Shown: piece after piece, positions 52,077 through 60,299 of the stretch
Layout: each line of letters opens with the position of its first letter
Position numbering within the stretch: the first letter of the stretch is position 1
Assembly (NCBI GenBank): GCA_021604865.1
Contig: BQJU01000030.1
Location: forward strand, 24,372-88,371
Length of the DNA stretch: 64,000 nucleotides
DNA from: Saprospiraceae bacterium
Lineage (GTDB): Bacteria > Bacteroidota > Bacteroidia > Chitinophagales > Saprospiraceae
Reading direction: 5' to 3'
Position numbers and translations under genes: made by a program
Notes under the pieces: model-generated
The model's database searches: none
The model's input: the letters and a program-made list of their open reading frames with translations, nothing else
What the model was told of the DNA's origin: nothing

Positions 52077-53618
52077 ATGATGCCTAAGTTGTTCCATCCT
52101 ATTGTGCTCGCAGTTTTCTTCTTATTCCTTTATTCCTGCCAGGAAAAAATGGCACAAACCCATACCACAGAAGTACCCAATATCATCTTTATTATGACCG
52201 ATGATCATGCCTATCAGGCCATGAGTGCTTACGACGACCGTTACTTGCAAACGCCCAATCTGGACCGCATTGCTAAGGAGGGTGTTTTGTTTACCAATAG
52301 CTTTGTCAGCAATTCTATATGTGCCCCCAGCCGAGCCGTCATGCTCACGGGTAAACATAGCCACCTGAATGGACAACGGGATAATTTTACCCGGTTTGAT
52401 AGTTCCCAAGCCACTTTCCCGAAATACCTGCAACAAGCCGGTTATCAAACCGCCCTGATCGGGAAATGGCACCTGAAAAGCCAGCCCACCGGTTTCGACC
52501 ACTGGGAAGTGCTGATCGGCCAAGGCAATTATTACAATACTGATTTTATTGAAAATGGCCAACGCAAACGCTCGGAAGGTTATGTAACAGATGTTATCAC
52601 TGATAAAAGTTTGAGCTGGCTGGAAACACGAGATAAAGAAAAGCCATTCTGCCTATTGTTACACCACAAAGCTACTCACCGTATCTGGATGCCCGATACG
52701 GCCCTACTCAATCAGTTTGCCGGGATTGACTTCCCCGTCCCTGATAACTTTTTTGATGACTACAAAGACAGGGAAGCTGCCGCTGCACACGTTATGGGCA
52801 TTTATCGGGATATGGACCTCGTATATGACCTCAAAATGATGGACAAAGCAGGAGCACTACAAACCCAATATCGCAAAAACTACGAAAACATGTATGGCCG
52901 CATGAATGCTCAACAAAAAGCGGCCTGGGATGCCTATTACCTGCCAATAATTGATCAATTTATGGCTGCTGACCTACAAGGTGAAGCGCTGGCCTTGTGG
53001 AAATACCAAAGGTATATGCAAGACTATCTAAAGTGCGTACAATCTGTTGACAATAACGTAGGTCGTGTATTGGACTACCTAGAAGAACAGGGATTGGCTG
53101 AAAATACCATCGTAGTTTACACTTCCGATCAGGGATTTTACCTGGGCGAACACGGCTGGTTTGACAAACGATTTATGTATGAACAATCTCTCCGTACACC
53201 ACTGGCAATGCGTTTTCCCAAAGGCATAAAAATAAAAGGCTCCGTCAATCAAATGGTGCAAAATATCGACTACGCCCCTACTCTACTCGACTTTGCCGGA
53301 TTGGACATTCCAGAAGATATGCAAGGACTATCCTTCAAAAAGATCCTGACAGGAGAAGACCAAGCCTGGCGTGAATCCATTTATTACCATTATTACGAAT
53401 TCCCTAATGAACATGGCGTAAAAAAACACTACGGCATCCGTACCGACCGCTATAAACTCATTCACTTTTACGAAGACATCGACGAATGGGAATTGTTCGA
53501 CCTAAAAACCGATCCTGAAGAAATGTTTAATCTGTACGGCCAAAAAGCCTATGATACCCTCACTACTGACCTTAAACAACAACTAACAAAATTACAGAAA
53601 GTATACCAGGTCAATTAA
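52077..53618 (+). CDS. Sulfatase (family S1), lipoprotein
   Basis: 513 residues from ATG 52077. Lipobox Cys21 (FLYSC). Type I sulfatase: the metal-binding D42 and D43 (IIFIMTDDH), the formylglycine signature C82-A-P-S-R with the following TGKHSHLNGQ, GKWHLKSQP, and DNNVGRVLDYLEEQGLAENT with the second metal site VYTSDQGFYLGEHG. The C-terminal subdomain has WELFDLKTDPEEMFNL. S1 enzymes hydrolyse sulfate esters, here probably from sulfated marine polysaccharide at the cell surface or periplasm. The Cys needs maturation by an FGE or anSME not seen in this window. Stands alone; divergent from the DUF1761 gene. Confidence 0.94.
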   Translation: MMPKLFHPIVLAVFFLFLYSCQEKMAQTHTTEVPNIIFIMTDDHAYQAMSAYDDRYLQTPNLDRIAKEGVLFTNSFVSNSICAPSRAVMLTGKHSHLNGQRDNFTRFDSSQATFPKYLQQAGYQTALIGKWHLKSQPTGFDHWEVLIGQGNYYNTDFIENGQRKRSEGYVTDVITDKSLSWLETRDKEKPFCLLLHHKATHRIWMPDTALLNQFAGIDFPVPDNFFDDYKDREAAAAHVMGIYRDMDLVYDLKMMDKAGALQTQYRKNYENMYGRMNAQQKAAWDAYYLPIIDQFMAADLQGEALALWKYQRYMQDYLKCVQSVDNNVGRVLDYLEEQGLAENTIVVYTSDQGFYLGEHGWFDKRFMYEQSLRTPLAMRFPKGIKIKGSVNQMVQNIDYAPTLLDFAGLDIPEDMQGLSFKKILTGEDQAWRESIYYHYYEFPNEHGVKKHYGIRTDRYKLIHFYEDIDEWELFDLKTDPEEMFNLYGQKAYDTLTTDLKQQLTKLQKVYQVN

Positions 53619-53706
53619 AACGAGCACATTTAGCAACCAAACCTCATCACATAAGCTGAGAGCCGTCAGCCGTGTGCTGCCAGCCGTCAACCTCTTACAT
53701 TCCCAA

Positions 53707-53730
53707 CAACTACTTTTGTATTAGTAGTTG
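53707..53730. terminator. Hairpin between sulfatase and creD (convergent)
   Basis: CAACTACT (53707-53714) pairs with AGTAGTTG (53723-53730). It lies between two convergent genes. T-tract is weak. Confidence 0.5.
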
Positions 53731-53762
53731 ATTGTCAACATATTGGGAATTTATTTTCTCAA

Positions 53763-55184
53763 TCAATCATCATTCCTCATTTCTGCGTCCTCCGCCGCCG
53801 CCGCCGTTTTCAAATTATACCAATCAATATTCCGCGTGAGGTACATTATCGTTGACAGAATGAGCAACAGCCCCAAACTACCCAGCAGTAACGCGTAATC
53901 CTGCAATTGTAGCAGTGAGTAGAAAAATCCATAAAGAATAGCCAAGATTCCCGCCACAAACATCGTTAGCCGTTGGCTGCGCAAGATGAAATAGGCATAA
54001 AAAGTAACCAGCACCAGGATAATCACACAGGAAATCAGATAGGACAGGTTAAAATTGATCTGCTCTGAAATAGAAAGCAAAAGCACATAAAAAAGAATGA
54101 TCGCCGTACCAACCAGCAAGTATTGAATAGGGTGTAGGCGCTTCTGGTTCAGCACTTCAATAAAGAAAAAGGTCAGGAATGTGATAATGATAAAAATGCT
54201 GGCATATTTGGCCGATCGCATTGTTTTCTGATACTCGTCGATGGGCAAAAGCAGACGTACCCCAAAGGCGCTGATTTGGCCACGCGCCTGTGAATTGTAA
54301 TAACGATCCTGGCGATAGGCATCATAATTATCTCCTGATCCTGCCATATAACTGCCCTGGCCTTGCTGCGGGTAACTTCGGTTGAGTTGCAATACATTCC
54401 ATTGAGCTTGGAAGCCATTTTCATTGACTTCCCGAGTATCAGGTAGGAAAGCCCCTTCAAAACCAGGATCCGACCATGGTGATTGCAGGTTGACGGAGGT
54501 TATTTTGCCGAAAGGCGCAAAGAAAAGATCACTGCTGCCATTGAGGTCCAACTCAAAAGAAAAGCCAAGGTTGTCCCGGTTTTTAGACAAATCAATAGGA
54601 AAACTGGCTCCCGACTCCATTAGGTCTTTGGTGACCGTACCTGGGCCAAAATTGTAGGTGCTATCCTGAAGAATTGCTTCCATGCTATTTTCTACGCCCT
54701 TCATATCACTAATCCCGAAAGTAAACAAAGCATCTTCCCAATGTAAATCCTCTTCCGGCACACTAAGCGCGGCAGCATTGAGCTGGCCAAAATCACCGCT
54801 CACCTTCATTTTAGTATTGTATAAAACAACCACATATATACCACGGTAACGCTTCTGAGGCTCCATGTTTCCATTAAAAGCCACGGTGTCAGGCAAAAAA
54901 TGGGCATACCCGGTAGTCGTAATGATTTTACCCTCAGCATTCAGGCGGGCCGTTTCGTAGGGCACAGAAATGACAGGGCCAGCCAGTGTCTGCTGAAGGC
55001 CCCACTTTTCGCTGACTTCGCGAATAGCGCCATCACGCAGATTTTCCCGTTCATAGATCAAAGAACTCAGCATCGCTGCCGGAATGAGCAGAAATAGAAT
55101 CAAAATGCCGATAATGAATAATTTTAGCGTCACGGAATTGCGCGCCCAACTGTTGAGCCGATCCAAAAATGAGGTTGATTTCAT
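53763..55184 (-). CDS. creD: CreD family inner membrane protein
   Basis: 473 residues from ATG 55184 (MKSTSFLDRLNSWARNSVTL); an ATG at 55229 would give a 15-residue longer form. One N-terminal membrane span (LFIIGILILFLLIPAAML) precedes a large periplasmic domain (SEKWGLQQTLAGPVISVPY, RYRGIYVVVLYNTKMKVSG, DLNGSSDLFFAPFGK), then about five spans (FIEVLNQKRLHPIQYLLVGT, SEQINFNLSYLISC). CreD is an envelope-integrity protein linked in enterobacteria to the CreBC regulon and colicin or beta-lactam tolerance. No CreBC partner is adjacent. Length and topology are normal. Confidence 0.92.
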   Translation of the reverse strand: MKSTSFLDRLNSWARNSVTLKLFIIGILILFLLIPAAMLSSLIYERENLRDGAIREVSEKWGLQQTLAGPVISVPYETARLNAEGKIITTTGYAHFLPDTVAFNGNMEPQKRYRGIYVVVLYNTKMKVSGDFGQLNAAALSVPEEDLHWEDALFTFGISDMKGVENSMEAILQDSTYNFGPGTVTKDLMESGASFPIDLSKNRDNLGFSFELDLNGSSDLFFAPFGKITSVNLQSPWSDPGFEGAFLPDTREVNENGFQAQWNVLQLNRSYPQQGQGSYMAGSGDNYDAYRQDRYYNSQARGQISAFGVRLLLPIDEYQKTMRSAKYASIFIIITFLTFFFIEVLNQKRLHPIQYLLVGTAIILFYVLLLSISEQINFNLSYLISCVIILVLVTFYAYFILRSQRLTMFVAGILAILYGFFYSLLQLQDYALLLGSLGLLLILSTIMYLTRNIDWYNLKTAAAAEDAEMRNDD

Positions 55185-55381
55185 TGATATTAGGTTTTTG
55201 GTTTTAGAGCATCCCTTCCAGTTTTCCATTCTAACAAAAGTGAAAAATGAAAGGTAAAAAGTGAGTACATTAATCAACTATTGCGAACATCATTCCTTCC
55301 AATCATTCATAAATTTAGCAATAAATTGAGGCCATAATGTTTTGAATGGTTCTATTTTATCCATATCACTATCTTTATTCG

Positions 55382-56422
55382 ATGAAAGCAGCATATTTCG
55401 AACAATTCGGTCACAAAATTACGATTGAAAATCTACCCGACCCGGCCCCTAACGCTGATGAAGCCATTGTCCAGGTCAAAGCAACCGGACTTTGCCGCAG
55501 CGACTGGCACGGCTGGATGGGGCACGATTCCGACATCCAATTACCCCATGTCCCGGGCCATGAACTGGCTGGCGTCATTGTTGCCGTAGGAAAAGGGGTC
55601 AAACACTGGCAGGTTGGCGATCGGGTTACCGTGCCCTTTTGCCTGGGTTGTGGTCATTGCCAGCAATGTCATTCCGGCAATCAACAGATCTGCGACCGAT
55701 ACGAGCAGCCCGGTTTTACCTATTGGGGTTCTTTTGCAGAATTGGTCAAAATCAAATATGCCGATCAGAACCTGGTTCGTCTTCCCGAAGCAATGGACTT
55801 TGCCACCGCCGCCGTATTGGGTTGTCGTTTTATAACCTCTTATCGCGGAGTCGTGGCTCAGGGAAAAGTAGAGGCGGAACAATGGGTAGCCATACACGGT
55901 TGTGGTGGGGTCGGTTTGTCAGCCATTATGATTGCTGTAGCCATGGGCGCCCAAGTGATTGCCATTGATATTGATACTGAAAAACTGGCTTTCGCCAAAA
56001 AGATAGGGGCCACCCTAACCCTCAATGCCCGACAGCAAAAAAACATCCCGGAAGCTATTCAGGAACTTACCAGTGGCGGTGCACATTTATCTATCGATGC
56101 ATTGGGCAGTAAAATTACTTGCTACAACTCCATTCTCGGACTCAGAAAACGGGGCCGACACATCCAGATCGGCCTACTCAGCGGCTCCGAAGCCCGGCCG
56201 GAAATCCCCATGGAAACAGTCATCTCCAAAGAGTTGGAAATCCTCGGCAGCCACGGCATGCAGGCACATCAATACACTCCCATGCTCGACCTGATCCACT
56301 CTGGGAAGCTACAACCCCACCTAATGATTGGCCGCCAAATTTCCTTGCAGGAAGGTATTAATGAGTTGATGGAAATGCATGCTTTTAAGCAGGTGGGGGT
56401 TAGTGTGATTGGTTCTTTTTAG
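55382..56422 (+). CDS. Zinc-dependent alcohol dehydrogenase
   Basis: 346 residues from ATG 55382 (MKAAYFEQFGHKITIENL). Medium-chain dehydrogenase: catalytic zinc ligands C38 (GLCRSDW) and H60-E61 (PGHEL), structural zinc cysteines C90, C93, C96 and C104, and the Rossmann motif GCGGVG before AIMIAVAMGAQVIAIDID, where the Asp at the strand end points to NAD. The closest type is the ADH group acting on short alcohols or sugar alcohols; substrate is not evident. Cytoplasmic and monocistronic by appearance. A repeat block begins about 50 bp after the stop. Confidence 0.92.
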   Translation: MKAAYFEQFGHKITIENLPDPAPNADEAIVQVKATGLCRSDWHGWMGHDSDIQLPHVPGHELAGVIVAVGKGVKHWQVGDRVTVPFCLGCGHCQQCHSGNQQICDRYEQPGFTYWGSFAELVKIKYADQNLVRLPEAMDFATAAVLGCRFITSYRGVVAQGKVEAEQWVAIHGCGGVGLSAIMIAVAMGAQVIAIDIDTEKLAFAKKIGATLTLNARQQKNIPEAIQELTSGGAHLSIDALGSKITCYNSILGLRKRGRHIQIGLLSGSEARPEIPMETVISKELEILGSHGMQAHQYTPMLDLIHSGKLQPHLMIGRQISLQEGINELMEMHAFKQVGVSVIGSF

Positions 56423-56512
56423 ATCGCCTTTGATTGGGACACAAACTTTGTTTTGGATAATCTTTTGTTAATGAATGTGCGACCGCGCTGCGGTCGAATC
56501 AAAAAACGAACC

Positions 56513-57020
56513 ATATTGCAAACCTAGATTAACCACGTAGTGGTCAAGATTGCTAAATAAATCAATGTGGATAAAACAGTCCACAAAACACTAGGATGGA
56601 ACACATCTTCCACTTATCCGGTTTTTCACCACATTAGGGACCGCAGCGCGGTCCAAATACGTTAGCACGCCACAACATTACGGTTTTTCGACTACAGCGT
56701 AGTCGCACCATTCTCCACCGCTTCAAAATCAATCAAAAAACCAGCCAGCCATATTGCAAACCTAGATTAACCGCGCTGTGGTCAAGATTGCTAAATAAAT
56801 CAATGTGGATGAAACAGTCCACAAAGTATTAGGGTGGAATACCTTTTCCACTTGTCCGGTTTTCACCACCATTAGGGACCGCAGCGCGGTCCAAATACGT
56901 TAGCACGCCACAACATTACGGTTTTTCGACTACAACGTAGTCGCACCATTCTCCACCGCTCCAAAATCAATCAAAAAACCAGCCAGCCATATTGCAAACC
57001 TAGATTAACCGCGCTGTGGT
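56513..57020. repeat. 238-bp tandem repeat (two full units and a partial third)
   Basis: Units start at 56513, 56751 and 56989, each beginning ATATTGCAAACCTAGATTAA. Each full unit has three hairpins around three-base loops (for example GACCGC/GCGGTC, GACTAC/GTAGTC). The third unit breaks off after about 30 bp. Related hairpins occur just before the array, at 56480-56494. Confidence 0.85.
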
Positions 57021-57065
57021 CCAAAGCGATGGTGCTTTTGAGATCGATTCGCTGTGAGACTACCG

Positions 57066-57216
57066 TCTGACCCCTGAAAGCGCAGCGATCTGACTCCTGA
57101 AAGCGCAGCGTCTGCCCCCTGACAGCGCAGCGATCTAACCCCTTACAGCGAAGCATCTGACCTCTGAAAGCGAAGCGTCTGACCTCTGACAGCGAAGCGA
57201 TCTGACCCCTGACCTC
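57066..57216. repeat. 22-23-bp tandem repeat array 1
   Basis: About six imperfect units of TCTGACCCCTGAAAGCGCAG followed by CGA or CG, without spacers. Confidence 0.85.
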
Positions 57217-57334
57217 TTTTTAATTATTTCCCGTTTCTTATAGTTATAAAAATAGGTGATGAATCAGGTAGAACACCCTATGGAAAATCATTTAAGGAAG
57301 AATAGATATTCAAGCCTTTTGACTAGGTGTGATT

Positions 57335-57398
57335 GGTGCGACTACGCTGTAGTCGAAAACCGTGACGTTATTACGTGCTAATATACTTAGACCACGCT
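57335..57398. repeat. Inverted, shortened copy of part of the 238-bp unit
   Basis: The complement of this stretch reads like the end of the 238-bp unit: a TTAGCACG block, then ACGGTTTTCGACTACAGCG and TAGTCGCAC. Confidence 0.7.
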
Positions 57399-57421
57399 GT
57401 GGTCCAAAGCGAGCGTGCTTT

Positions 57422-57560
57422 TGAGATCGCTTCGCTGCCAGACTAAAGACAGTGCACCGTCTGACCTCTGGCAGCGAAGCGATCTGACCCCTGACAGCGC
57501 AGCGATCTGACCCCTGAAAGCGCAGCGCCTGACCCCTGAAAGCGAAGCGATCTGACACCT
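57422..57560. repeat. 22-23-bp tandem repeat array 2 with inverted leader
   Basis: Four to five units of the same sequence as array 1, ending at the stop codon of the LytTR gene. A leader GATCGCTTCGCTGCCAGA (57425-57442) is the complement of TCTGGCAGCGAAGCGATC in the first unit, giving an 18-bp stem. Confidence 0.8.
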
Positions 57561-57561
57561 C

Positions 57562-58281
57562 TCAAAACAACTCCCGAACCACCTCCTCCCGATAACTAGC
57601 CCCAATGGGAATTTTCTCGTTACCAATATGTACCATATTACCTTCCAGGGTAGCTACTTTAGATTTGGCAACGATATAAGACTTATGAATGCGGATAAAT
57701 AGTTCAGGAGGAAGGCTTGTTTCCAGTGCCTTTAAGGAACCAAGAGACAAGATTCTTTTGCCGGGAGTATGGTAGGCCACGTACTCCCTCATACTTTGTA
57801 TGTACAATATTTCGCTGTATGGCAGGCGGTGGATTTTGTGGTCAGACTTGACCAAAATATGGTCTTTTTCCGGGCTTTCTTGTTGAGCAATAATCTGTGG
57901 AGAAGCTCCTTGCTGGCGCAAACGAAATAATTCCCCTGCCTTATTCACGGCCTGCACAAAACGCTCAAAACCAAACGGCTTCAACAAATAATCCACTACA
58001 TCCAGGCTGTATCCTTCCAGTGCATATTGTGAATAGGCCGTGGTAAAAATAACCAACGGTTTTTGCGAAAGCGTCTTCAAAAATTCGATCCCGGTCAGCT
58101 CCGGCATCTGGATATCCAGGAACAAAAGGTCAATTTGCTGTGTCCCCATCACTTTGATGGCCTCTAGGGGATTTTTACACTGAGCTACCAATTCCAGATT
58201 TGGTAGCCGACTGATGTAGTTTTCCAGCAGCGTGCGGGCCAACTCTTCATCTTCGACTATAAGGCAACGAATATTATTCAT
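57562..58281 (-). CDS. LytTR response regulator
   Basis: 239 residues from ATG 58281. Receiver domain (1-120) with the acidic pocket E10-D11-E12 and phospho-acceptor D56 (LLFLDIQMP), the T/S at TTAY and the K at LKPF. A LytTR DNA-binding domain follows (about 135-239; ILVKSDHKIHRLPYSEILYI, SLKALETSLPPELFIRIHKS). Phosphorylated by the adjacent kinase, whose gene it overlaps by 4 bp. Its targets are unknown. The stop codon is directly bordered by a 22-23-bp repeat array. Confidence 0.94.
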   Translation of the reverse strand: MNNIRCLIVEDEELARTLLENYISRLPNLELVAQCKNPLEAIKVMGTQQIDLLFLDIQMPELTGIEFLKTLSQKPLVIFTTAYSQYALEGYSLDVVDYLLKPFGFERFVQAVNKAGELFRLRQQGASPQIIAQQESPEKDHILVKSDHKIHRLPYSEILYIQSMREYVAYHTPGKRILSLGSLKALETSLPPELFIRIHKSYIVAKSKVATLEGNMVHIGNEKIPIGASYREEVVRELF

Positions 58282-59330
58282 GAAAAGGTTATTTTCAATG
58301 ATACCAGGTAAGTAGTATCGTTAGTACTGATCTCCAATTCGTGGTGTTCCGGATATAAAAGCTGTAATTGACGGCGTACATTCTCCAAACCAATGCCTCC
58401 TTCTTTGTCTTTGGTAAACGCATTGGTGGGAATACTGTTTTGTACCTCTAGTAAAATATGGTCGGCTGCTGTTTTTAAATAAATTTTGATCCAGCCATGT
58501 TGCAAATCTTCAATTTTGCTGTGTTTGAAAGCATTTTCAATAAAAGGAATGAACAACATCGGTGCCACCATCAAATTGGGACGGCTTTCGTCCAGATCCA
58601 CCTCTACATTCAGCCCCTGGCTATCTTTGAGTAATTTGAGGTTGACAAAGTTGCGGATATAGTCGATTTCCCTTTGCAGGGGTACTTTCTCCGCTTCACA
58701 ATCATAGAGCATGTAGCGCAACATATCCGAAAGGCGTAATAGATTTTCTGGTGCCGCATCAGATTTGATGACCGATAGGGTATAAATATTGTTTAAGGCA
58801 TTAAATAGAAAATGTGGGTTGATCTGTGATTTAAGAAACTTCACCTCTGTTTCCAGCTTTTCCTTCTGCAGTTGCACGGTTTCCGTTTCTTTTTTATTGG
58901 CGTAAGCCGCAATTTCAAAAAGGGTACTCCCTATAAAGGAAACCAATAACGGCATAAACCTACCAATCCATTTCATCGCTGAAAACCTGCGGAGATTGTC
59001 CTTATTAATATCTGGCCCACGCTTGGGTATATCGAATGCATTAAAAAAACCAATTTTATTTAAATAAAAAACCAAAAAGGTCAAGGCAATAACGATCGCC
59101 AGACCAACCAGGATAAAGAGGCCCTGTTTTTTTTGAAAATACAATTTAGGCAGTAACCATTTCAAGTTGATATAAACCAGCAAACCAATGGCCACAGAAG
59201 AACTCGCCTCTCTTTGAAAAAAAGAAGCCGAACGATCCCAGCCATTACCCAGCACAAAAGGGATTAAGAACCAGAGGACACTCCAAAAAATTACCTGCCA
59301 CCAAATCCTATATCTTTTTGTCATTTCCAT
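58278..59330 (-). CDS. LytS-like sensor histidine kinase
   Basis: 350 residues from ATG 59330. Four membrane spans make up the N-terminal half (IFWSVLWFLIPFVLGNG; VAIGLLVYINLKWLLP; LFILVGLAIVIALTFLVFYL; LLVSFIGSTLFEIAAY), then a coiled linker and the His_kinase domain with the phosphoryl H173 in KSQINPHFLFNALNNIYTL. A HATPase_c domain closes it (MLFIPFIENAFKHSKIEDL, EGGIGLENVRRQLQLLYPE). No extracytoplasmic sensor domain, so the signal is probably sensed in the membrane. Partner of the LytTR regulator. Confidence 0.94.
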   Translation of the reverse strand: MEMTKRYRIWWQVIFWSVLWFLIPFVLGNGWDRSASFFQREASSSVAIGLLVYINLKWLLPKLYFQKKQGLFILVGLAIVIALTFLVFYLNKIGFFNAFDIPKRGPDINKDNLRRFSAMKWIGRFMPLLVSFIGSTLFEIAAYANKKETETVQLQKEKLETEVKFLKSQINPHFLFNALNNIYTLSVIKSDAAPENLLRLSDMLRYMLYDCEAEKVPLQREIDYIRNFVNLKLLKDSQGLNVEVDLDESRPNLMVAPMLFIPFIENAFKHSKIEDLQHGWIKIYLKTAADHILLEVQNSIPTNAFTKDKEGGIGLENVRRQLQLLYPEHHELEISTNDTTYLVSLKITFS

Positions 59331-59607
59331 ATCCTAAAATTCCATAATTTGCCCTAAAGCACCAAGTTTTGTCAATCAAACCGCTAAACTTCTCCACCTG
59401 GCAGCCCATTTTATCAATCAACGCTATTACACGGCCTCTGGATGATTTGATTTGCAAGACACCAGTTTTCATAGATAATTCTCCCTGCTTCATTGAATAT
59501 AATTTGAAGTGTCAGGGTTCTGCTGCAAATTTGTAGCGAAAAGTTCAGGGTTACATTCGGTAGTCCTTCAGAAAAGTTTTATTCCATAACTATTCAAATT
59601 ATCAGCG

Positions 59608-60024
59608 ATGAAATTCAATTGGAAAGTATTATTAGCAGCAATCTTATTTACAGCCAGTTTCAGCAGCCTCATGGCTCAGTCAGTAAAAAAGGCAGAGTAC
59701 GACCCGGCACAAAGAGCAGAAAAACAAACGGCAAGTATGGTAGAAAAGCTCGGCTTAAATGAGGAGCAGGCCGCTCAGGTAAAAGCAATAAACCTGGATT
59801 ATGGTCAAAAAATGCAAGCCGCTCGCGGTGAAGCACAAGGGGATCGGGAAGCCATGAAGGCAAACATGAAAAGCCTGAAAGATGGTAAAAATGAAGCATT
59901 AAAAGGGGTATTAACAGCCGATCAATTCAAACAATACACCGAAATGCAGGACCAAAAAGGTCGTAAAGGCAAACATGGCAAAAAAATGGGCGCCAAAAGC
60001 AAAAAGAAAGTAGACCGGTCTTAA
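59608..60024 (+). CDS. Small exported protein with LTxxQ-like (Spy/CpxP-type) helices
   Basis: 138 residues from ATG 59608. A signal peptide (MKFNWKVLLAAILFTASFSSLMAQ) precedes a helical mature part: KQTASMVEKLGLNEEQAAQV, then KMQAARGEAQGDREAMKANM and LKGVLTADQFKQYTEMQ. The NEEQAAQV and LTADQFKQY segments match the paired LTxxQ motif of Spy/CpxP-type periplasmic proteins and the DUF4890-like group of Bacteroidota. The C-terminus is a Lys/Gly-rich tail (KGRKGKHGKKMGAKSKKK). Possibly an envelope stress chaperone. Divergent from the LytS-like kinase gene, which may hint at control by that system. Confidence 0.78.
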   Translation: MKFNWKVLLAAILFTASFSSLMAQSVKKAEYDPAQRAEKQTASMVEKLGLNEEQAAQVKAINLDYGQKMQAARGEAQGDREAMKANMKSLKDGKNEALKGVLTADQFKQYTEMQDQKGRKGKHGKKMGAKSKKKVDRS

Positions 60025-60040
60025 GCTACCTAAAGTGACC

Positions 60041-60081
60041 AGGCGAAGGGGAGGAAGGCGTTGCTTTTCTCCCTGTCGCCT
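60041..60081 (+). terminator. Hairpin after the small exported protein gene
   Basis: AGGCGAAGGGGAG (60041-60053) pairs with CTCCCTGTCGCCT (60069-60081) with one internal mismatch. It is located 17 bp after the stop. The T-run is poor. Confidence 0.5.
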
Positions 60082-60299
60082 TGTCTCTGGGTCTAATGTT
60101 GCCAACTTTAGCACATGTTTGGAACGGGTTCTAGTTGAAAATTAGCAAGTGCAAACGCCAAACAACCATTCCTAAATGACCACAGCGTAGTCACACTGTA
60201 TTAGCAAAATACCATTGATTTTAATTCGCCCCAAAAAAGGGGCACTTCACTTTGACCACTCTATCGTATACATTCATTTTCCAAAGACAATTAACAGCC

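Larger units (their letters stand above)
56423..57561. other. Gene-free repeat block between convergent genes
   Basis: This 1.1-kb stretch separates the convergent alcohol dehydrogenase and LytTR regulator genes. It holds the tandem 238-bp repeat, the 22-23-bp arrays and many small hairpins listed separately. 57217-57334 is AT-rich with no feature seen. Open frames inside it are translated repeat. Confidence 0.7.

Noticed and set aside
57066..57560. Short regular repeats that could suggest a CRISPR array
   Set aside because: Units of 22-23 bp follow each other directly with no unique spacers, they vary in sequence, and no cas gene is nearby.
56971..57626. Minus-strand open frames of 61-82 codons with repeated RFQGSDRCAVRGQ
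   Set aside because: They are translations of the 22-23-bp tandem repeats, with no start context or homology.
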